Part shown: piece after piece, positions 23,701 to 34,606 of the stretch
How the letters are laid out: each line of letters opens with the position of its first letter
How positions within the stretch are numbered: the stretch's first letter is position 1
Assembly: GCA_951802425.1 (NCBI GenBank)
Contig: OX637801.1
Span: forward strand, 1,116,001 to 1,180,000
Origin: Clavaria fumosa
Lineage: Eukaryota > Basidiomycota > Agaricomycetes > Agaricales > Clavariaceae
Length of the DNA stretch: 64,000 nucleotides
Direction: 5' to 3'
Notes under the pieces: model-generated
The model's input: the letters and a program-made list of their open reading frames with translations, nothing else
Told to the model about the DNA's origin: nothing
The model's database searches: none
Made by a program: the position numbers and the translations under genes

Positions 23701-25168
23701 GTGGGGGGCAGCGGGTAAGGCTCAGCTCTGCCTTCTGCCAGTCGATATCCGGGTTATGCCACTTGAGCCAGTCATGCCCAAGGATGACCTTGTGGGACTG
23801 GGTCTTTCCCAGCAGAAAGTGGATCCGCTCCTGGTGGTCACCAACTCTCACCAGCACCTCTATCCCATACTGGACCTTTCCATTCCTGTTCTGTGTCCCA
23901 TCCACATTATACATGGTGATTGGGTTCAGCAGGAGAGATGGCTCCAGTCCCACTCCTTTCGCCCACTCCAAATCCATGAAGCAGTTGGTGCACCCTGAGT
24001 CAACAAGGGCCTTCATTGTGGTCCCTTTGCCAGTGCTGAAAGCCTCCAAGTGCACCTGGATGGCTAGCTCTCGTGGCACATGTTTCCGCACTTCTGGCCG
24101 CACTCTGGTTAGGCGCTCTGCCAGTCTCACTTCCTCCTTCACCTCAGCCCCAATTTGGGTATGTCTCCGCTGCAAGATAGTATATCGGGGTATACTTGCA
24201 GCAGGCACAGGGACGGAAAGGGGGCTGGCACACTTCTTCTCCCCAGTGGGAGTCCTCCTCTCTCTCTCACACAGCTCTATGCAGGCTCGGAGCCGTGCAA
24301 TCTCTTTCTCATATCCCTCCGCCATTTGGGGGGCACATGGTGCTGCCCGGGTTTGGGCCCTTGGGACCTGCAGACACGTATCAGGCAGGGGGCAGAAACG
24401 GACAGCATGGCCAGTCTGGTGGCATCGGAAACAACATCTCTCATCAGCAGGGGCCCATCCTCGGGCCATGGCCACATCTGGAGTACACAGCAGAGGGGTC
24501 ACAAGAGGTTGCGAAACGGTCACGGCAGGTTGCGGTAGGGTCGCGGTGGGTCGCGTGGGGGTCACAGTGGGTCGTGGTGTCCGTTCCATGAGTATCCCAT
24601 CCAGTCGCCTTTGCTGGGCATCAAGCCTCTCAGCCAGCACCTTCCATTCTCCATATGTCTCTGGCATCGGGGAGACACCATAGATTCTCTCCACCAACCT
24701 CCTACTCAGGTTCAACTCCAGCCAATGGACTAGGATTCCTGAGTCCTTCTCTGCACTCAACTTCGCCCGTCGGAACAGTGTCTCGAATTTTGCGAAGAAC
24801 TCTGGTGCTGTCATGGCACCCTGTTTCAGCCCTGCAATATCGGCAAGGGCAGTCGCACAGTCATTTGGGTCATCGAATGCGCGCTTCATCTCCTCCACAA
24901 ACTCTGCCCAGGTTCCGGCCTCGCCACTACCCAGGATCTCTTCCGCCTTCATATTCGCCCACTCTGCAGCGAATCCTTCTCCAGTAATTTTGCTCAGAGC
25001 AAAAAGGACCTTCACCAGGTCCACAGCATAGACAGTCAGGTTCGCCATAAACAGGAGGCGAAGGGATCGGAGGAACGTACGGAAGTTCCTTTTCTGCCCA
25101 TCAAAGGGGGCAACAGATAGGTCAAGCCTCATAGGTTGGGCTACAGGCAGGGCAACATGGTCTGCCAT
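20720..25168 (-). pseudogene. Gag-Pol polyprotein of gypsy element 2, two nonsense codons
   Basis: Single-frame polyprotein of about 1480 codons. Order: Gag from ATG 25168 with zinc knuckle CFRCHQTGHAVRFC (about 24430); protease VDSGCTNCFMD (about 24000); RT with AYVDDVIVFAED (about 23035); RNase H ETDASNLATGGVLS (about 22590); IN zinc finger with GCETCQRTK (about 21890) and DRGSQFVSRFM; and a C-terminal chromodomain YLVKWLGYPVEENTWEP. Stops at 23405-23407 (just after LASG, in the linker before RT) and 21347-21349 (after FFLDYG) lie in the same frame; both are TGA where relatives have CGA or CAA. No frameshift found. Confidence 0.93.
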
Positions 25169-25730
25169 CACAGGCCCTGGATGCTGTAAATAAAGTTCCA
25201 GGCCTTGGGCACTCAGGATTTCTTCGATCTCTTAACAGTCCTGTCCTCTTAGGCTGCTCTTCTGTGTACTTATGTACCTATAGAACTCTTATTCTATGAA
25301 ACTTTTGTTAACGTGGGGCCCAAATGGTGTCCCAGGTGGTCGCTCCACAACTCCTAATGAGTTGCCCGTGCGCCCTTCTGACAATGGTCACAGAGCAAGG
25401 GCCCTGTCCACTGGACCAGGAAACTACAGAAAGACTATGTAGGGGCCTTTCCTTGCCCTGTACACTACACGATTCACTGGTACGTAGCTGTAAAACAAAG
25501 TTCCGGGCCTTGGGCACTCGGTATCACTTGGGGAGGGTCACAGTTGACTTCCTCCTGGTCTGGTCACGTGTATCTACACACAGTAAAAATTTCGCGTGGT
25601 TCTGTTACACACCGCGGGCAGGGTAAAGGAGAAGAGGATGATAGGGGCTGAGCTGTGACAACGTGTCACAGTTTGAAATTAAGGGTCCAGGCTAGCCGGG
25701 TTAGGACACGGGGCTAGGGTGGACAGGCGG

Positions 25731-25741
25731 ATCTTAGTATT
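25731..25741 (-). promoter_or_regulatory. Self-primer binding site of element 2
   Basis: In sense AATACTAAGAT, one base after the 5' LTR end. It is the perfect reverse complement of ATCTTAGTATT in the LTR (25788-25798). Confidence 0.72.
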
Positions 25742-25742
25742 A

Positions 25743-26041
25743 TATCAGACTGGGTCTCACACAACTTAAGCGTAAGGTCATGACGACAATACTAAGATAA
25801 GGGGAAAAGGGTACAAGAATGGAAAAGACGTAGTATATATAGCGAACGCTTCGGCATTTGCCGGCGTTCCCACGCTCGGACCTCTCGGACCTCTCGGATC
25901 ACGTGATGCGCCCAGGCCCAGGTCATGTGATCTTATGATTATGTAATCTGACCACAGCCACAGGTCATGTGACCTTCCAACAACCCTCCCCAGTTTCTCC
26001 ACAACTGCACTTTGGGATGGCTTACATAAGCGATCCTAACA
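25743..26041 (-). repeat. 5' LTR of gypsy element 2
   Basis: 299 bp, TGTTAGG...CTGATA in sense. Carries a 9-bp tandem duplication (GGACCTCTC twice, about 25878-25895) absent from the 3' LTR. Confidence 0.93.
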
Positions 26042-27110
26042 AATACACATTTTGTGACACTTGCCTGAAAAATTCACTGGTGCAAGGACCAGTGGATGAC
26101 TGTAGGGTTCCAAGGATCAGTACCAAGATGAAATAAAGGAAGATACTTAGGCACACAAGTTGATACAAGCACAGAGGACAGATTGGAAGAAAGCAGAGTG
26201 TGTCTTGGTGTTGTCAAGGTCACCAAGTGAGACAAGACCTATCAATTGCAGTGGTTCCAAGCTCAAAGGGCATACTAGCCTCAAGCTTAAACCGAAGTGC
26301 ATCAATATCAAGTCTACAGTACTGTATGTACATGTGAGACTTATATACATGCATACAGAGAGTATAACTAATTGGGAAAAGTACAGAGGTTGCCAGGCAA
26401 TGGAACTATAGTAGTGCAGGGTATGTTTAGTTGTATAGTAACTATGCACATACTCTACTAAGGTCACGAGGGGTTAGGGATGCATAGGTAAGGTTGCGAA
26501 GATGACCAGTCACAGGTCGTGACCTAGTTAAATAAGCATATATGTAACTATAACTACAGGGGGATTCTCAGATCATAAGCAATGTAGTTATAGACTATTG
26601 GGGAGAAGAAGGGGAGCATAATTTGAAAGGTATATGCAGCTGACTGTTGGTGGCACATTTGAGTGTTAAGGTCATGAGGTCATAAGAGTGGTCACATGGG
26701 TGATGCTAGTGGCACAGGTGACTTTGGGCAGGAGGTCATGTGGGTAATGCTGGTAATGTGGGTAATGGCCATAATGCTGGTAATGTATTAGCACTGGTAG
26801 TAGTAGTGCCAGGGGTGCCACACAGCAAGTCATGTGCTGGCTGAAGAAGATGTGCAATGGTGTGTTGAGCATTGAGATGGCAGGTTCAGACGAAGTATAC
26901 ACATGGGGTGAAGTGGAGAGAGGTGTTGCGAGTATGGTATGGTGGTCACAAGTGTCATGTGAAGGCAGGGGAGGTTGGAGAGGCTTCTGGAAGGGGACGG
27001 CAGGTTTTGGAAGTGTGCAGAGTAGTTCATGAGGTTGTAGAGGAGTGTCGGGAGGCTCGTGGGTGCTAATAGGGTTGATTTGGAGAGGCAAAAATGAATG
27101 GGTCCTGACA

Positions 27111-27122
27111 TTACTCCCCTTC
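27111..27122 (-). promoter_or_regulatory. Polypurine tract next to LTR-B
   Basis: In sense GAAGGGGAGTAA directly before TGTCAGG of LTR-B. Marks plus-strand priming of a retroelement whose internal part is otherwise not recognisable; about 27123-27190 may be its last remnant. Confidence 0.55.
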
Positions 27123-28585
27123 AAGCCTCAAGCCCTGTGAGAGTGGAGATCACATGATGATTAGTCAGCACAATGTTTGTTGATCAGGTCACAACACCCA
27201 AAAATTTTCTCTAAGTCCAACCACCACGGTCTCCTCCAGCTTGCTGAAACAACATGAAACTGAATTCACATGCAAAATGCGCATCTGCAATGAGACCAAA
27301 CTGATATTGAATAGAAATATTCTGGATGACACTTTGGCTTGACAAGCCGCAGAACGAGCACAATGTGCACACCTTCGGGGCGAGGTTGTGGGTCCCAGTG
27401 AGACAAGGGACAATGTTGCAGGTCCGAGCCCAGCTGTGGGGGATGTTGTGAGGCCCAGTGAAGTTGCAGGTGATGTCATGGGGGTAGCTGACCCATTGCC
27501 TGCAGAATTCCTGAAGGCATGGAAGAAAATAGGGTCAGCAAAGGAAAACAAGGAGTGGAATGGGATGGAATGGGAGGTGTGTAATAGTAATCCTCCTTCC
27601 CATTCATTTCTTCTAATTGCCAAGTCCCAGGATTGCAACAACTGTGTTGCAAAGAGCTGGCAGTGCAAGTGCAGCGCTGCTGGCAAATGTCATCAGTGTG
27701 CGGAGGACCACAGGAAGTGCTTGTGGGTTGAAGATTTCTGTCAATGGCACATCAAGGGTGAATATGGTTGGGATGACATGATGATCGACAAAGTGCTGAA
27801 GCGCACCAAAGGATTGGACATGGTGGGGGTGGTGACTCCAAAGGTCGCAAGTCGAGTGGGGGCAGGGTACCTTGCCTGTTCTGGGGACTCTGACTTGGCT
27901 GACTTGCAGAAAACGAACCAGGGTCCAGTCGCAGTTGCTGACTCTGGGTCCATCAATGTCCAAAAGGTGAGTCACAAAACTGGCATCGACATCATTGAGG
28001 GGATTGGTGGAGGAGAGAGAAAAGGTTGTGGGGACTTTGGTCCCAAGAGGTGACCTCAAGAGGGAGCTCACAATGCTCCGGCAACAAGTCACAGAGCCCA
28101 CAAGGAAGACCATATGGGTGCATAAGTCCACAAAGGAGGTGGAGGAGCTGGCGGCAGTGAAGCACAAGTTGGAGGAGGCACAGAAAGGCATGAAAGGTGA
28201 GTTTTTGAACTTTCTTTAGCATTTTGCGGTTTTACTGAACTCGCAGATTCGTAGGGAAAGGCAAGGAGGTGGAGGGAATGCAGGGAAATTTGTCAAAGGT
28301 GCCCATGTTCAAAATTGTGGATGCAGAAGTTGTGGAATTGATGGTGTGGGCAGAGGGAGTGGAGAGGGAGTTCGAGGCTCTGCATGGGGAGTGGCAAGGT
28401 GAGTAATTGCTTTGTTTTATCATGTTACAAACTGATTTCTCTCTTCTTTCAGACCAGGAAATCAAGTTGAGAGAAGCATGCTGCAAGGTGAAGGAATTGA
28501 GGAAAGAAAAAGAGGGTAAGTTCAATTTTCACAAGTGTGAAGTGAGCTAATTTTGCCCATAGAGTGGTTGGCAATGGTGGGAAAG

Positions 28586-29913
28586 TGTCAGGACCCATTC
28601 ATTTTTCCCTTGCCCAAGTCAACTCTACCAACACCTATGAACCTCCCAACAGCCCTCTACAACCTCGCAAGCCCCTCTACACACTTCCAGAACCTGCCAT
28701 CCTCTTCTGGAAGCCTCCCCGACTTCCTCTGCCCTCACATGACACTCGCAACCACCATGCCATACTTGCAATGCCTCTCTATGCCTCACCCCACACATAC
28801 AGTTCATCTGAACCCATCATCTTGACACACGACACACCATTGTGCATCCTCTTTCAGCCAGCATGTGACTTGCCACATGGCACCCCCAGCACTACCACTA
28901 CCAGTGCTAATACATTACCAGCATTATGGCTGTTACCCATGTGACCTCCTGCCCAAAGTCACCTGCACCACTAGCATCACCCACGTGACTGCTCTTATGA
29001 CCTCACAACCTTAACACTCAAATGTGCCACCAATGGTCAGCTGCATATACCTTTCAAATTATGCTCCCCTTCTTCTCCCCAATAGTCTATAACTATGTTG
29101 CTTATGATCTGAGAATCCCCCTGTAGTTATAGTTATGTATATGCTTATTTAACCAGGTTGTGACCTGTGACCAGTCATCTTTGCAACCTTACCTATGCAT
29201 CCCTAACCCCTCACGACCTTAGTAGAGCATGTGCATAGTTACTATATGACTAAACATACCCCACACTACTATAGTTCCGTCACCTGGTGACCTCTGTACT
29301 TTTCCTGATTAGTTATACTCTCTGTATGCACGTATATAAGTCTTGCATGTACATACAGTACTGTAGACTTGATATTGATGCACTTTGGTTTAAGCTTGAG
29401 GCTATTACACCCTTTGAGCTTGGGACCACCGTGATTGATAGGTCTTGTCTCACTTGGTGACCTTGACAACACCAAGACACACTCTGCTTTCTTCTAATTC
29501 ATCCTCTGCACTCATATTGACTCACATGCCTAAGTATTTTCTCTTATTCATCTTGGTACTGATTTCTCAAACCCCACAGGTTCTCCCATTGGTTGGCAAA
29601 GTCATTGCCTTCATTGACCTTCTTCTCGACACCATTGCAACTACTTTCAACCTTCGTGATGACACCCTTTTCCTTTTAACTTGTCTATTTCCCTTCTACA
29701 CCTCATCTATCGACTTTGTGACCTTTCTAGTGACATTTTCTCCTTCCAAACTTGTCCTTTCCTATTCTTATACTTCATCAAATGTCCTTGCAACCTTCTG
29801 GGACTGAGTATTCTCAATTATACTCAACAGTTGTCTGGTCTTAGTGAGTTTACAGATCAGTCACCAATGAATCGAACTTCAGTGCTATTTACAAGATGGG
29901 ACAGGCCCTAACA
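28586..29913 (+). repeat. Solo LTR of family LTR-B (1328 bp)
   Basis: TGTCAGGACCC...GGCCCTAACA flanked by GAAAG (28581-28585, 29914-29918). No internal region, so it is a solo LTR left by LTR-LTR recombination. A TATATAA-type box lies near 29333. It is the uninterrupted reference for the split copy at 19247-27110. Confidence 0.92.
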
Positions 29914-29948
29914 GAAAGACTTGCAAAGAATTTGAGGAAGTAAAGGGG

Positions 29949-30228
29949 TGTTAGGATTGCTTACATAAGCCATCCCAAAGAGGAGTTATGGAGAAACTGG
30001 GGAGGGTTGTTGGAGGCTGTGGTCAGATTACATAATCATAAGATCACATGACCTGGGCCTGGGCCTGGGCGCATCACGTGACCCAAGGGGTCCGAGCGTG
30101 GGAACATCAGCAAGTGCCGGGGCTCTCACTATAAGTACTTCGTTGTTTCCCTTTTTGTACTCTTTCCCCCTTATCTTAGTATTGTTGTCATGACCTTATG
30201 CTTAAGTTGTGTGAGACCCAGTCTGATA
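29949..30228 (+). repeat. Solo LTR of the Tf1/sushi-like gypsy family
   Basis: 280 bp, TGTTAGG...CTGATA, flanked by AGGGG (29944-29948, 30229-30233). It contains ATCTTAGTATT at about 30175 like the full elements. Its CpG content is reduced (for example GGATTGC for GGATCGC), so it is older than element 2. Confidence 0.94.
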
Positions 30229-30997
30229 AGGGGGTAATCGTGATGATGAAGAAGGAATGGGCCAGTAAGTGGTCATTTTTGCTTCACAACATTTTAACTG
30301 ATCTTCATGTTTATCTAGATCAAAAGATTGAACTGGAGGAGGTCTGGCATAGACTGGAGGAGGCTGAGGAGTTGGAGCAAAGTAAGTTCCATAGTTGTGA
30401 ATATGAAATAAACTAATTTGTGTTTTTTATAAGGTTGTTCATGACTGTAGAGAAGATGGAGGGGGAGTTGTCAGCATTGAGGGAGCAAGAGCAAGGTAAG
30501 TCATCACAAGTTTCATATTCTTGACAATGAGCTGATGGTTTGTTTCTAGAATTGTGCAGTTGATGTGTGACAACTGTCGGTGAGCTCTGCAAGGCTCGAT
30601 TTTGAGGACGACGAGGCCTCAAAATGGTCTTCTTCGCCTACAAAGACCTTTTGTTGAAGTCACCACAAGGACTCCCATCATGGGTGGAGAAATGGGCAGA
30701 GAAGGAGCAAGGTCACATGCAAAGGGAGCTATTAGATCTCCTGAGGGTGGACCAGTGGGGTGTGGAGTTGAAAGGTCCTGAGGGTGGAGAGGAGGAGAAA
30801 GGGGGAGAGGAAGAAAAAGTTGCAAGTATAGAAGGTGGGGAAGGGGCAGAAGGGTTGTGAAAGGGGAAGGAAAGAGCTTGTGACCAGTAAATAGTATATT
30901 TTTGTTGTCTTTTTTTATATATATCTTTTTAATGCAGATATATACTGTGAATTGCGAAGTGAGAAAGTGAAGAAAACAAAAATAAAGCAAGGAAAAA

Positions 30998-31128
30998 TTA
31001 TTGAGTTGCACAAGTCATGTGAGGTTCATCTGGGTATGCTGCATGGAAGTCCTCAAGGAGTTCCTTCAATCCAGAAAGTGATTCTATTGATTCCCAGGTG
31101 TCATCCTCGGGTCCATAACCTTCCCATG
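30998..31128 (-). pseudogene. Chromodomain remnant of another gypsy retrotransposon
   Basis: The minus-strand reading WEGYGPEDDTWESIE followed by LKELLEDFHAAYPDEPH matches the end of a chromodomain as found at the C-terminus of chromovirus integrases. The motif differs clearly from the WLGYPVEENTWEP of the other elements here, so it is a different lineage. The upstream half is cut off by the CACTA-like copy starting at 31129; a possible continuation (LVK) is seen at about 32405-32420. Confidence 0.7.
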
Positions 31129-32397
31129 CACTATGGACCCAATAGCAGGTTGATATCACCATCTGGTCAGATGATTTATGACTTTCACCCAAAAAACAGG
31201 TGATGGGTGATTTTGGAATTAAGGGATATTGAGCTGGAGGATATTGAGTGATACAACACACCCATCAATTTGAGTGATATTAAACTGGAGAATATTGAGT
31301 GATATTAAGCTGGAGGATATTGAGCTGGAGGATATTGAGTGATATTAAACTGGAGGATATTGAGTGATAGAAAACACCCCCTTGATTTGGGTGATATGAA
31401 GCTGGAGGATATTGAGTGATATTAGACTGGAAGATATTGAGTGATACAATACAACCCCTTGATTTGGGTGATAATAAGCTGGAGGATATTGAGTGATACA
31501 AACACCCCCTTGATTTGGGTGATATTAAACTGAAGGATATTGAGTGATACAATACACCCCATTAATTTGAGTGATATTAAACTGAAGGGTATTGAGTGAT
31601 ATAATACACCCCTCAATTTGAGGACTTTGAGTGATACAATACACCCCTCAATCTAAGTGATATTAAACTGGAGGATATTGAGTGATACACCTCTCAATTT
31701 GAGTGACATTAAGCCACAAAATCTTATTGTCTAGATGGGGACTGTAGTGTAATGGGTAACACAGCAGTTATGGGTTGAGTCCAATTCCATGAGCACTTGG
31801 GTTCAACTCCCACTGAGTGCATAATTTACAGGCTAAAAAAATACTTGGAGATATAGTTAAAATCACTGAAACCATGTAGAAGCCACCTCAAATATCAAGT
31901 TAAAATGTGCTTGGTAGCAGTGGCATTCACCTGGAGAGCGACAGGTGAATTTGGCCATATATGTGCTAAAAATAACCCATTTCATTTGCCTGATTATCAA
32001 CCAATACAGTTTCAAGATATCATCAACAAATTAATTTTGTGCAATTTCTTGAGGTGAAAGATAGTGAAAAACACCTAAGATTATGGCTAAGATGACCCAA
32101 AAACTAACATGAAATTCACCTATTAGACCAGCTTAAAAGGCACTTGTGGTAGTGTGAAATTCACCTATTATAGATCAGTTTAAAATACACTTGTATTGTA
32201 GTATTATTCACCCAGAGAACAGCAGGTGAATTTGGTCATATATGTGGTGAAAATCACCCAAAATCACCCATTCAGCTACCCAATAAAGGCCTGATTATCA
32301 ACTAGTCCTGGTGATTTTCACTTAGGAAACCATTGCTATGCACCACATTTCAGGGTTATTTTTGTGGTGATTTTCACCCAGCTTTGGGCCTACAGTG
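31129..32397 (+). mobile_element. CACTA-like non-autonomous element, copy D
   Basis: 1269 bp from CACTATGGACCC to GGGCCTACAGTG. Flanks ATG (31126-31128) and ATA (32398-32400) could be a 3-bp duplication with one change. 31210-31700 holds ~50-bp degenerate units. Right half matches 1-600 inverted. Non-coding. Confidence 0.82.
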
Positions 32398-32643
32398 ATA
32401 TATATACTTGACCAGATCCACACTTTGTGAACATCAGTTTGTTTCCCACTGTTGATACACCTTTTTGTTGTTTACACCTTTGACTTTGCACTTTGTGCAC
32501 TTCCTTTTTGCTTTATATACTTTGTACCCTTGACACTTGGAGTTCACATGTTCTTGTTCTTCCACATGAACTCCAGGTTTGTTGCTCATGTCTGTTGTCC
32601 TACACTAATGATTAACACATGTTCTCATTCTCCTGTGTGAACT
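32398..32643. other. Unassigned flank between TE copies
   Basis: AT-rich with Thr/Phe-type simple reading (TTTGTACCCTTGACACTTGG and a near-repeat of GAACTCCA/TGGAGTTCA around 32540-32575). No gene seen. GAACT at 32639-32643 is the left copy of the target duplication of the composite that follows. Confidence 0.4.
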
Positions 32644-32933
32644 TATCAGACTGGGTCTCACACAACTTAAGCGTAAGGTCATGACGACAATACTAAGATA
32701 AGGGGAAAAGAGTACAAAAATGGAAAGGACGCAGTATATATAGCGAGAGCCTCGGGACTTGCCGACTTTCCCACGCTCGGACCCTCAGATCACGTGATGC
32801 GCCCAGGCCCAGGTCATGTGATCTTACATGATTACATAATCCGACCCAGCCACAGGTCATGTGACCTTCCAACAACCCTCCCCAGTTTCTCCACAACTGC
32901 ACTTTGGGATGGCTTACATAAGCGATCCTAACA
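32644..32933 (-). repeat. 3' LTR of outer gypsy element
   Basis: 290 bp, bounded by GAACT on the left and the polypurine tract on the right. The TATA-proximal half matches 43568-43856, but the far half (CATGATTACATAATCCGACC) matches the inner LTRs. Confidence 0.92.
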
Positions 32934-32944
32934 TCACCCCCCTC

Positions 32945-33741
32945 TTAAGGCTGGGCGTCCCGACCAGCTAGCTTGGCCTTGTCAGGGTGAGCAAGGAAGA
33001 AGTCCTGGAGAAGCAGTGCCACATTGGTGAGGTTCCGTCGTGGCTCCCAAGTGTTCTCCTCTACAGGGTATCCCAACCACTTCACCAGGTATCTCACTCC
33101 ACGCCCCACCTTCTTAACATCAAGGATCGCCTCCACATCATACTCCAGGTGGTCATCATCAATTGTAGGGGGCGGAGGGGGAGGCAGGTTCTGGGAAGGG
33201 AAGGAAGGGGGGTGGTATGGTGTCAACAGCAACTCATTGAAGACCCGATGGATGCGCCAGGCCCGAGGGAGCTTGAGGCGATACCCAGCAGGTCCCACCT
33301 TCTCCTCAACTGCAAAGGGGCCTGCTCTCTTGTTGTCAAGCTTTTTACAGGGCCGGTCCATCTTCAAGTTTCTAGTATCCAGCCAGACCAGATCTCCCTC
33401 AGAGTACTCCCGACTTGGGCGTTTCCCCTTATCGTAGCTCTTCTTCATCGCTGCCACTGCTTTCTCCATTGCCTCCTTGGCTGCTCTTCGGGACTCCGTG
33501 AGCTTAGCCATCCACTCGTCCGCCGCCGGGTTCACCTCAGAAGGTGGCCGGAGCCCCCCATTCCATGGGTGTCGTCCATAATCAAGGAAGAAAGGTGTCT
33601 GTCCTGTTGCTGAGTGCTCACGATTATTAAGAGCAAACTCCGCAGTGGACAACCATTCAGCCCAGTCATCCTGGAGATGGTCCACGTAAGCCCGGAGATA
33701 GATCTCCATCTCCTGGTTCGCCCGTTCCGTCTGTCCATCAG
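32945..33741 (-). pseudogene. Integrase C-terminus and chromodomain of outer gypsy element
   Basis: Open frame from the insertion point in DGQTERANQEME to the end of the polyprotein. Contains QDDWAEWLSTAEFALNNREH, the integrase C-terminal region FFLDYGRHPWNGGLRPPSEV and chromodomain YLVKWLGYPVEENTWEP. It keeps Arg (CGA) after LDYG where two other copies have TGA. The N-terminal part was separated by the inner insertion. Confidence 0.92.
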
Positions 33742-34032
33742 TGTTAGGATCGCTTATGTAAGCCATCCCAAAGTGCAGTTGTGGAGAAACTGGGGAGGGT
33801 TGTTGGAAGGTCACATGACCTGTGGCTGGGTCGGATTATGTAATCATGTAAGATCACATGACCTGGGGCCTGGGCGCATCACGTGATCCGAGGGTCCGAG
33901 CGTGGGAACGCCGGCAAGTGCCGAAGCGTTCGCTATAAGTACTTTCGCTTTTCCTTTTTTGTACTCTTTTCCCCTTATCTTAGTATTGTCGTCATGACCT
34001 TACGCTTAAGTTGTGTGAGACCCAGTCTGATA
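33742..34032 (+). repeat. 5' LTR of inner gypsy element
   Basis: 291 bp. Preceded by ATCAG and followed after one base by the self-primer site. The TATA region reads CTATAAGTACTT rather than TATATATA. Confidence 0.92.
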
Positions 34033-34033
34033 T

Positions 34034-34044
34034 AATACTAAGAT
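34034..34044 (+). promoter_or_regulatory. Self-primer binding site of inner element
   Basis: AATACTAAGAT, perfect reverse complement of ATCTTAGTATT at 33977-33987 within the LTR; one-base spacer after the LTR. Confidence 0.72.
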
Positions 34045-34606
34045 CTGCCTGTCCGCCCTAGCCCCATGTCCTAACCCGGCTAGCCTGGACCCTTAATTTC
34101 AAACTGTGACACGTTGTCACAGCTCAGCCCCTATCATCCTCTTCTCCTTTACCCTGCCCGCGGTGTGTAACAGAACCGCGCGAAATTTTTACTGTGTGTA
34201 GATACACGTGACCAGACCAGGAGGAAGTCAACTGTGACCCTCCCCAAGTGATACTGAGTGCCCAAGGCCCGGAACTTTGTTTTACAGCTACGTATCAGTG
34301 AATCGTGTAGTGTACAGGGCAAGGAAAGGCCCCTACATAGTCTTTCTGTAGTTTCCTGGTCCAGTGGACAGGGCCCTTGCTCTGTGACCATTGTCAGAAG
34401 GGCGCACGGGCAACTCATTAGGAGTTGTGGAGCGACCACCTGGGACACCATTTGGGCCCCACGTTAACAAAAGTTTCATAGAATAAGAGTTCTATAGGTA
34501 CATAAGTACACAGAAGAGCAGCCTAAGAGGACAGGACTGTTAAGAGATCGAAGAAATCCTGAGTGCCCAAGGCCTGGAACTTTATTTACAGCATCCAGGG
34601 CCTGTG

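Larger units (their letters stand above)
20419..26041 (-). mobile_element. Ty3/gypsy chromovirus element 2, nearly intact
   Basis: LTRs at 25743-26041 (5', 299 bp) and 20419-20708 (3', 290 bp), flanked by AATAC (20414-20418, 26042-26046). The LTRs differ by a 9-bp tandem duplication and about four transitions at CpG sites, so this is a young insertion. LTRs begin TGTTAGG and end CTGATA. Polypurine tract AAGAGGGGGGTGA abuts the 3' LTR. The polyprotein is broken only by two nonsense codons. Confidence 0.95.
19882..26102. mobile_element. Mariner-like MITE (~593 bp), interrupted by gypsy element 2
   Basis: Ends CTGTCATCCACTGGTCCTTG and the inverse of CAGTCATCCACTGGTCCTTG, flanked by TA at 19880-19881 and 26103-26104. 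Restoring the empty site gives AACCCTACAGGGTTCTCC, matching AACCCCACAGGTTCTCC in the intact LTR-B copy (29569-29585). Without gypsy element 2 it is about 593 bp and non-coding. Confidence 0.8.
19247..27110 (-). repeat. LTR of a second retrotransposon family (LTR-B), split by nested insertions
   Basis: Read on the minus strand it starts TGTCAGGACCC at 27110 and ends GGCCCTAACA at 19247. It matches the uninterrupted solo LTR at 28586-29913 along its length. Subtracting the hAT-like MITE and the mariner-like MITE (with their duplications) leaves 1340 bp against 1328 bp for the solo copy. GAAGGGGAGTAA precedes it in sense (27111-27122), so it is a 3' LTR. Its left flank ACTGG is not repeated on the right, so the rest of this element has been lost or lies elsewhere. 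Confidence 0.85.
27388..30860 (+). pseudogene. Cys-rich, coiled-coil multi-exon gene disrupted by two solo LTRs
   Basis: Not a family I recognise. The first large exon (27388 to about 27970) has repeated VGP/VRPSE-type segments, a KAWKKI motif and a cysteine cluster (DCNNCVAKSWQCKCSAAG, then CHQCAEDHRKC) that could bind zinc. Downstream exons (about 28000-28560 and 30229-30860) encode Glu/Lys-rich coiled coil (EEREKVVG, LKRELTMLRQQV, EVEELAAVKHKLEEAQKG, LEEVWHRLEEAEELEQ). Clean introns are visible at 28399-28451, 30264-30316 and 30380-30430. One exon is cut at 28585 and 29948 by solo LTRs; removing both restores an open exon. A frame change near 28000 is unexplained (unseen intron or mutation). 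It may be TE-derived, because it sits in repeats. Confidence 0.5.

Noticed and set aside
23598..24683. Long frames antisense to gag (about 350 codons, also 35092-36159 and 41462-42508)
   Set aside because: They recur in every gypsy copy only because the DNA is repeated, are opposite to Gag/PR, and show low-complexity Ser/Arg composition without motifs.
26101..27110. Pair of inverted ~1-kb arms (26101-27110 and 28586-29578) as terminal repeats of one DNA transposon
   Set aside because: The right arm is a complete solo LTR with its own GAAAG duplication that extends to 29913, and the left arm continues as a split LTR to 19247 with a polypurine tract.
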